This document shows, one piece after another, positions 60,301 to 64,000 of a stretch of DNA of 64,000 nt. Source of the stretch: Bagarius yarrelli (taxonomy: Eukaryota > Chordata > Actinopteri > Siluriformes > Sisoridae); contig VCAZ01000138.1 in the NCBI GenBank assembly GCA_005784505.1, forward strand, positions 868,001-932,000, read 5' to 3'. The position numbers and the translations under genes were made by a program. Within the stretch, counting starts at the first letter, position 1. Each line of letters opens with the position of its first letter. Under the pieces are notes generated by a model. That model had not been told where the DNA came from, made no database searches, and worked only from the letters and a program-made list of their open reading frames with translations.

Positions 60301-62959
60301 ATCCAATTTTTCACGCAAATAAATTCTTAGTTGTTCTGTATATTTGTTTGGACAATGTGAGTGCAATGGTTAAACTTTTGCTTCAAACTGGTGATGCAAT
60401 TATTACAACATTTTTTCTAAAATGTACTAAAACATTAAATTAAAAAAAAACCCCTAATTTTTGCATCAGTGGCCTTACAACTACATCTGCCAGTTTTTCC
60501 TGAAACGTTATAATACATTTTTGTAAATAATTATTTTGTAAATCATATTCACAATAAGATTTTTAAATTGTGCAAACGTTAATGCAACTTTACAAAAACG
60601 TATTTTCTATTAAATGTTAGTTGTAGCTGGGACTGCTGATCGGAATTTTTCCAAGCACCACCAATTCATCACCCCTCACCCTGGGCCCCTGAGCAAGGCC
60701 CTTAACTTTTAGCTTCTGGATAAAAATTTGATTAATAAGTAAAGTAGCTCTGCCAAAAAAAGAAAAAATTAGGCTAAATTCCAAGTTATCTGATTTATTA
60801 CTTATATATATATATATGTAGCGATTGTGGTATCTATAAAATGACTGTCTTTAACTAAACATAAGGGCTTACTTCTTAGGGCTGTGTAAAAATATTGATA
60901 CAGCTAACTGGCAATTTTTTCCCCGATACTGTATTGATATTCTATCCTCTTGTATCGATATATAATTAAATTATGTTTTAAACTGATTTGCATTTACATT
61001 AATTAAATTAAATTTAGACCCTCAGGGTGTGTCAAACAGCTTCTTCCTCCACCAGTCCTGTACACATACAGCCATTGACTCAAAAGAAAGCATGGCAGAA
61101 ATCTCCACATCCGAGCCTCCACACTGCCAATGCAATGCAATACAAAGCCAGCAGATTGATTATTCTCCTACCACACATTATGCCCTGAAGTGTTTAACCG
61201 TTTCTCTCACATTATAGTACTCTTACAGAGCTTTTTTACTAACACAACTCAATATTTCATCTGTAATGTCTAACAAAAGTACAAGTAAAAAGCTGATCTC
61301 ATAAACACACTAGTGATACATTACCAAAAAATGAACCCATTAAAATGTTGAGACAAGTTAACAGTGTAAAAAAAACAATAGAATAGAACTAGGGCAGAGT
61401 TAATATTATATTTTTATTATTATTTTATTTTAATACTGCTATTTTCAGCTCCAAAGGCACCCAAATCACTTTGTCACACTTAACGTCTGGGAAACCCAAT
61501 ACATACATGTACATGGTTCAGGAACTCCTGTTTTCATTAACATTTCGTTTCACGGTCAAGGTTCATTAAGATTTCCAGATCCAGCACACAGAGGTTCACT
61601 TTGGCAATGAGTCTTATGTAAAAATCTGTCAGACTCATTTAACCACAAACTGGTTTTACTGCCAACTTTAATTTATACCATCAACATGCACTGCCACTTA
61701 CTTATGCTATTGACTTGAGGGATTTATTTTTAACATGTGCAAAGTGGGGGAAAAAATTGTCAGAAACAACACATGTTACACAAAACAGAAATGACCAAAA
61801 TCCAGAACTTAGAGAGTGACCTAGGGTCCAATCCTGACATTACGGGGTTAAGTGATCGGTAATGCAGGGTGTTGTTTAAATATTGCAGTGTGACAACAGA
61901 GAAAACCCCACATTTAGACTGCTTCGCTATACCGATTGTACCAGGAATCGTCAATGTATTCCTACTTACAGTTACATATACAACATTTGGCAGACGCCTT
62001 TATCCAGAGCAACTTACATTTTTTTTATACATCTGAGCAATTGAGGGTTAAGGCCCTTGGTCATGGGCTCAACGGTGGTAGCTTGGTAGCGCTGGGAATC
62101 AAACCCCCATCTTCCAATTAGCAGTCTAACATCCTAACCACTGCGCTACCACTTCCCAATTAAATAAATAAATGAACCCAAACCCCATTTTACACCACTT
62201 TAGTTTCATAACCGTTTCTACATACCAGTCTGATGTGCAGATAGGCTATATTTTTTAACCGGCTTTTAAAGCCAGCTTTAAAAAAAAAAAATTCTAGCAC
62301 ATATTGTCCTTTTTATGATCTATTTGCACACATCAAGCATAATATATCTCATCCAAAATCTCATAGCGTAGTGCCTGAAGTTGCAAAGCGAATTGTTTTA
62401 TTGTACGGACACTAACTAATCATAATAATAAAACAGCTGTTTATTCAGTGTCCCAGTGTCACACGTCAGACATCTAAGTGAATTCTAGGCTTCTTATAGC
62501 TCTGCCACCTTTGACTGTCCCCACTTTTTTTCTACATTTCAGTGACCAGGTTGTGTGCATTTTCCTCAGCTAGCTTATAAAGAAAACAAAGCTTAGAAAA
62601 TGTGTTCACTGTTTATTAAACAAAAGATTTCATAAAACTTAATAAAAGATCAATGACCTACCCATCCACCTTGCTGGATGATGAAATCTGCCGCTTCTTC
62701 AATTAAATACCGCTCCCCCAGGGCAAGAAGAGAAGTCAGCGGTTGACCCTTACAGTGCAGCGCTTGCAATAACACTAATGGCACCAAAACCTAAAAAAGA
62801 TTGAATCTTTGGAAATGTTGAATTGGGTGCATTTCGATGACAAATAAAACTGTCGATCCCAGATAATACTAGACTAAAATTATTACCTTGCTCCAGCCTC
62901 CTTCGGAATGGGAGGAAATCTCCTTCACTGCACTTTGAAAATTTTCATAGTCCAGCTGT
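48364..62959 (-). CDS. bcl2l13: Bcl-2-like protein 13 (Bcl-rambo), 5' partial
   Basis: Tail-anchored outer mitochondrial membrane Bcl-2 family protein; in mammals a mitophagy receptor and apoptosis modulator. Three exons seen (minus): 62887-62959, 62662-62790, 48364-49548, in phase. Exon 1 of these encodes [12 protein letters not shown] then GGWSK (BH1-like); the next [12 protein letters not shown] and FIIQQGGW (BH2-like, matching human YIIQQGGW). The large last exon encodes [47 protein letters not shown], a Pro/Glu-rich stretch of about 190 residues, and a C-terminal anchor [18 protein letters not shown] followed by ALVYRKK. SWAQV at about 49333-49347 aligns with the human LC3-interacting SWQQI. 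The 13.1 kb intron between the last two exons holds the L2 LINE and foldback element. The N-terminal exons lie beyond the right edge. Confidence 0.92.
49575..49735 (-). mobile_element. tRNA-derived SINE
   Basis: GGCACTTGGCAGACGCCCTT then ATCCAGAGCGGCTTACATTT, the reverse-complement SINE tail, and a decayed head ending CACCTAGCGCCACTTTCC. It inserted 25 bp upstream of the last bcl2l13 exon's acceptor. Confidence 0.8.
50137..50240 (-). mobile_element. LINE tail fragment with (TAAG)n
   Basis: TAAG tandem repeats (50137-50155) lead into TTTTCATTGTGCAAGGTACG and CAGAGCCAATGAAATGCA, the same tail block as at 11440. Confidence 0.6.
50936..51050 (-). mobile_element. tRNA-derived SINE fragment
   Basis: CTCAAGGGCAGTTTGGTGGT, GCTGGGTATAGAACCTAC and ATCAAACACCTTATCCTG: reverse SINE body and head. 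Confidence 0.65.
51290..55425 (+). mobile_element. near full-length L2-clade LINE, inactivated
   Basis: In order on plus: an ORF1-type esterase-like segment (51430-51730; [20 protein letters not shown]), an apurinic endonuclease segment (51952-52233; [19 protein letters not shown]), a reverse transcriptase (about 53210-53830; PISNLPF-like context, [16 protein letters not shown] near 53725-53775), and the C-terminal segment (53860-54615; [45 protein letters not shown]). The 3'UTR ends GCGCTATACAAATAAAACTG plus ATTGA repeats at about 55405-55425. The catalytic YxDD site (about 53815) is destroyed by a small deletion that brings in a stop, and several frameshifts split the ORFs. An esterase ORF1 with this RT type is characteristic of fish L2 elements. 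The 5' boundary is approximate. Confidence 0.88.
55426..58904. other. bcl2l13 intron, no recognised feature
   Basis: AT-rich intronic DNA. The small ORFs here show no family resemblance, no splice-framed exons and no clear repeats. Confidence 0.5.
58905..59580. mobile_element. large foldback (palindromic) element
   Basis: The block CAGCTCTAGGGTGTGGTGGG, GGAAATCATG, TGTGTGCCATAAGAGGGAGC and CATAAATCGAGCAGAGCTGA (59147-59230) is repeated as near-exact reverse complement at about 59420-59510. Further pairing runs out to TTTTTGCAGATGTGTTTT (59025) and its partner near 59550, and inward through AAATGTTGCAGC to a centre near 59315. The outer left sequence GTAGTCAGGGCAGGTAAGA (58921) is echoed in reverse near the centre (59318-59335). 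No ORF is present, so it would be a non-autonomous element. Confidence 0.8.
60650..60725 (+). mobile_element. SINE body fragment
   Basis: CTGGGCCCCTGAGCAAGGCC then CTTAACTTTTAGCTTCTGGATAAA: body of the window's SINE family, both ends lost. Confidence 0.65.
61970..62160 (-). mobile_element. tRNA-derived SINE, nearly complete
   Basis: CATTTGGCAGACGCCTTTAT, CCAGAGCAACTTACATTT, CAATTGAGGGTTAAGGCCC, CGCTGGGAATCAAACCCCCA (B box), AACATCCTAACCACTGCGCT. In the large bcl2l13 intron. Confidence 0.9.
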
Positions 62960-64000
62960 CTGCAAAACACACACACTCACTTAGTACACAGTGTCCTTTT
63001 TATTTTTGGAGGCAACAAATGTTGGCTGCGTTCACTGAAATTATTGGACTGTCGCTCCAGACTCATACAGACATAAAAAAGGGTTGAAATTGTAGTTTCT
63101 TTTTCATCTAAAGATTTTTTTTAAAATGTGAAACCTAAGAAAAGTCCTGACAGATATTTTTTTTTTCTCGAAACATTACCAAAAACATGCTGCTCAGGTA
63201 AAGATGTAACCTAGCAGCCGTGAAGGAAACACTCTTGACACACAGGAGTACTACAATTATAGGTTTAATGAAAAATTCGCAGCTGGATGTTGTTGTCGGG
63301 GCGTTTTGTGGTGGGGAGGGGGGCGGGTGTCTCTCTGGAACAGTGTTAGGGGAGATGCTGGGTGTCAGGGAATGTGGTGGAATCGAGGGGGACTTCGTGG
63401 AGGGTTAAGATGAGGTACCTCCTAGTCTGATATGAAGCTACTTAGAGTAGAGGATGAGTGCTGGGGTGTGTTGGGTGGACATGGGGGAGTTTCGGTCTGG
63501 GTGCCGACTGAACCCTTTGGCACATTTTGGACAATATGCAGTAATAGCATTAGTTCGGTCAAAGCATAGAGATTGCAAATGCGTTCGAGGAACATGTAAA
63601 TCTCCCCCAAAAGCAATAAGATTTGGCGGTACCAGGGGCGCCATACATGTTCTTGTCTTGAAGAGGTCATCTGAGCTAGAGAGAGAGAAATAGAGAGAGC
63701 AGATAAATATAGACCTAAGATTATTAACAGTGTAAACAATTTAGTATTAAAATAGTGTATTAAAGTAGTCCTTATCCTAAATCATTAACACCAAGTTAAA
63801 GAATTAGGTAATTAAGTTTAAATAAATAAATAATTAGGTAATTACTAATCTAACCTTACACACACATCTTCAAAAAGGTAGCTTAGTACAGAATATCCAA
63901 ATAATCAAAATAAAACTTACACATTGTCAGCAGATAAATGTTCAGAGTACGAAGTGTCAGGATAGCCACAGCAAGAGGGTCTTGGGTTGCAAACAGGCCA
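62960..64000. other. bcl2l13 upstream intron, right edge
   Basis: Should hold intron and perhaps an N-terminal exon of bcl2l13. The ORFs at 63422-63739 have no recognised family. A consensus donor on minus (GTAAGT, 63915-63920) follows an open frame running off the edge; its peptide does not resemble the expected BCL2L13 segment. Confidence 0.4.

Noticed and set aside
63422..63739. ORFs on both strands with a CPKC motif
   Set aside because: No recognisable family, no splice context; left as unexplained intron.
63921..64000. Possible bcl2l13 upstream exon with a GTAAGT donor and compatible phase
   Set aside because: The peptide (ending EHLSADNV) does not resemble the expected BCL2L13 segment and the exon start is off the edge; it may be chance.
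1..64000. CRISPR arrays, bacterial operons, tRNA genes
   Set aside because: The window is vertebrate; the only tRNA-like sequences are SINE heads without full cloverleaf, and the tandem repeats lack spacers.

Overview
This is nuclear DNA of a ray-finned fish, most likely an otophysan (catfish or characin relative). The evidence is GT/AG-spliced vertebrate genes with short fish-style introns, an AT-rich background, and many teleost transposons: Tc1/mariner, L2/CR1-type LINEs, and a tRNA-derived SINE of the kind common in otophysans. The species guess is inference; the vertebrate and teleost assignment is well supported.

From left to right there are six protein genes. ighmbp2 (-, 1583-10095) is an SF1B helicase with 13 coding exons in view and its 3' end off the left edge. 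agk (+, 11194-19865) is the mitochondrial acylglycerol kinase, complete with 15 coding exons and 422 aa. dennd11/LCHN (-, 22974-29751) is complete with 9 exons and about 491 aa. wee2 (+, 33656-37436) is the oocyte Wee1-like kinase, complete with 11 coding exons and 540 aa. bid (+, 41194-45218) is a BH3-only apoptosis protein, complete with 3 coding exons and 201 aa. bcl2l13 (-, 48364-62959) is a Bcl-2-like mitochondrial protein, of which the last three exons are visible and the 5' end lies off the right edge. I chained exons by hand, keeping phase across every junction.

The order agk-dennd11-wee2 (+,-,+) reproduces human 7q34. The convergent bid/bcl2l13 pair reproduces human 22q11. ighmbp2 is on 11q13 in human. 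The window therefore joins three blocks that are separate in human, and ighmbp2 and agk are head to head across about 1.1 kb.

The non-genic DNA is rich in structure. ighmbp2 intron 2 carries a 2.3 kb insertion flanked by a perfect 12-bp direct repeat; it consists mainly of a CT/CTCG pyrimidine tract behind a tRNA-like head. agk intron 6 carries a TA-flanked dead Tc1 element. A 13-bp minisatellite and a 5'-truncated L2 LINE lie between dennd11 and wee2. The likely 5'UTR intron of bid holds a fragment of 28S rRNA at the centre of a 520-bp inverted repeat. The 13 kb bcl2l13 intron holds a nearly full-length but broken L2 LINE and a large foldback element. Two 3' splice sites (agk exon 12, dennd11 exon 7) have a TG repeat where a pyrimidine tract would normally be.
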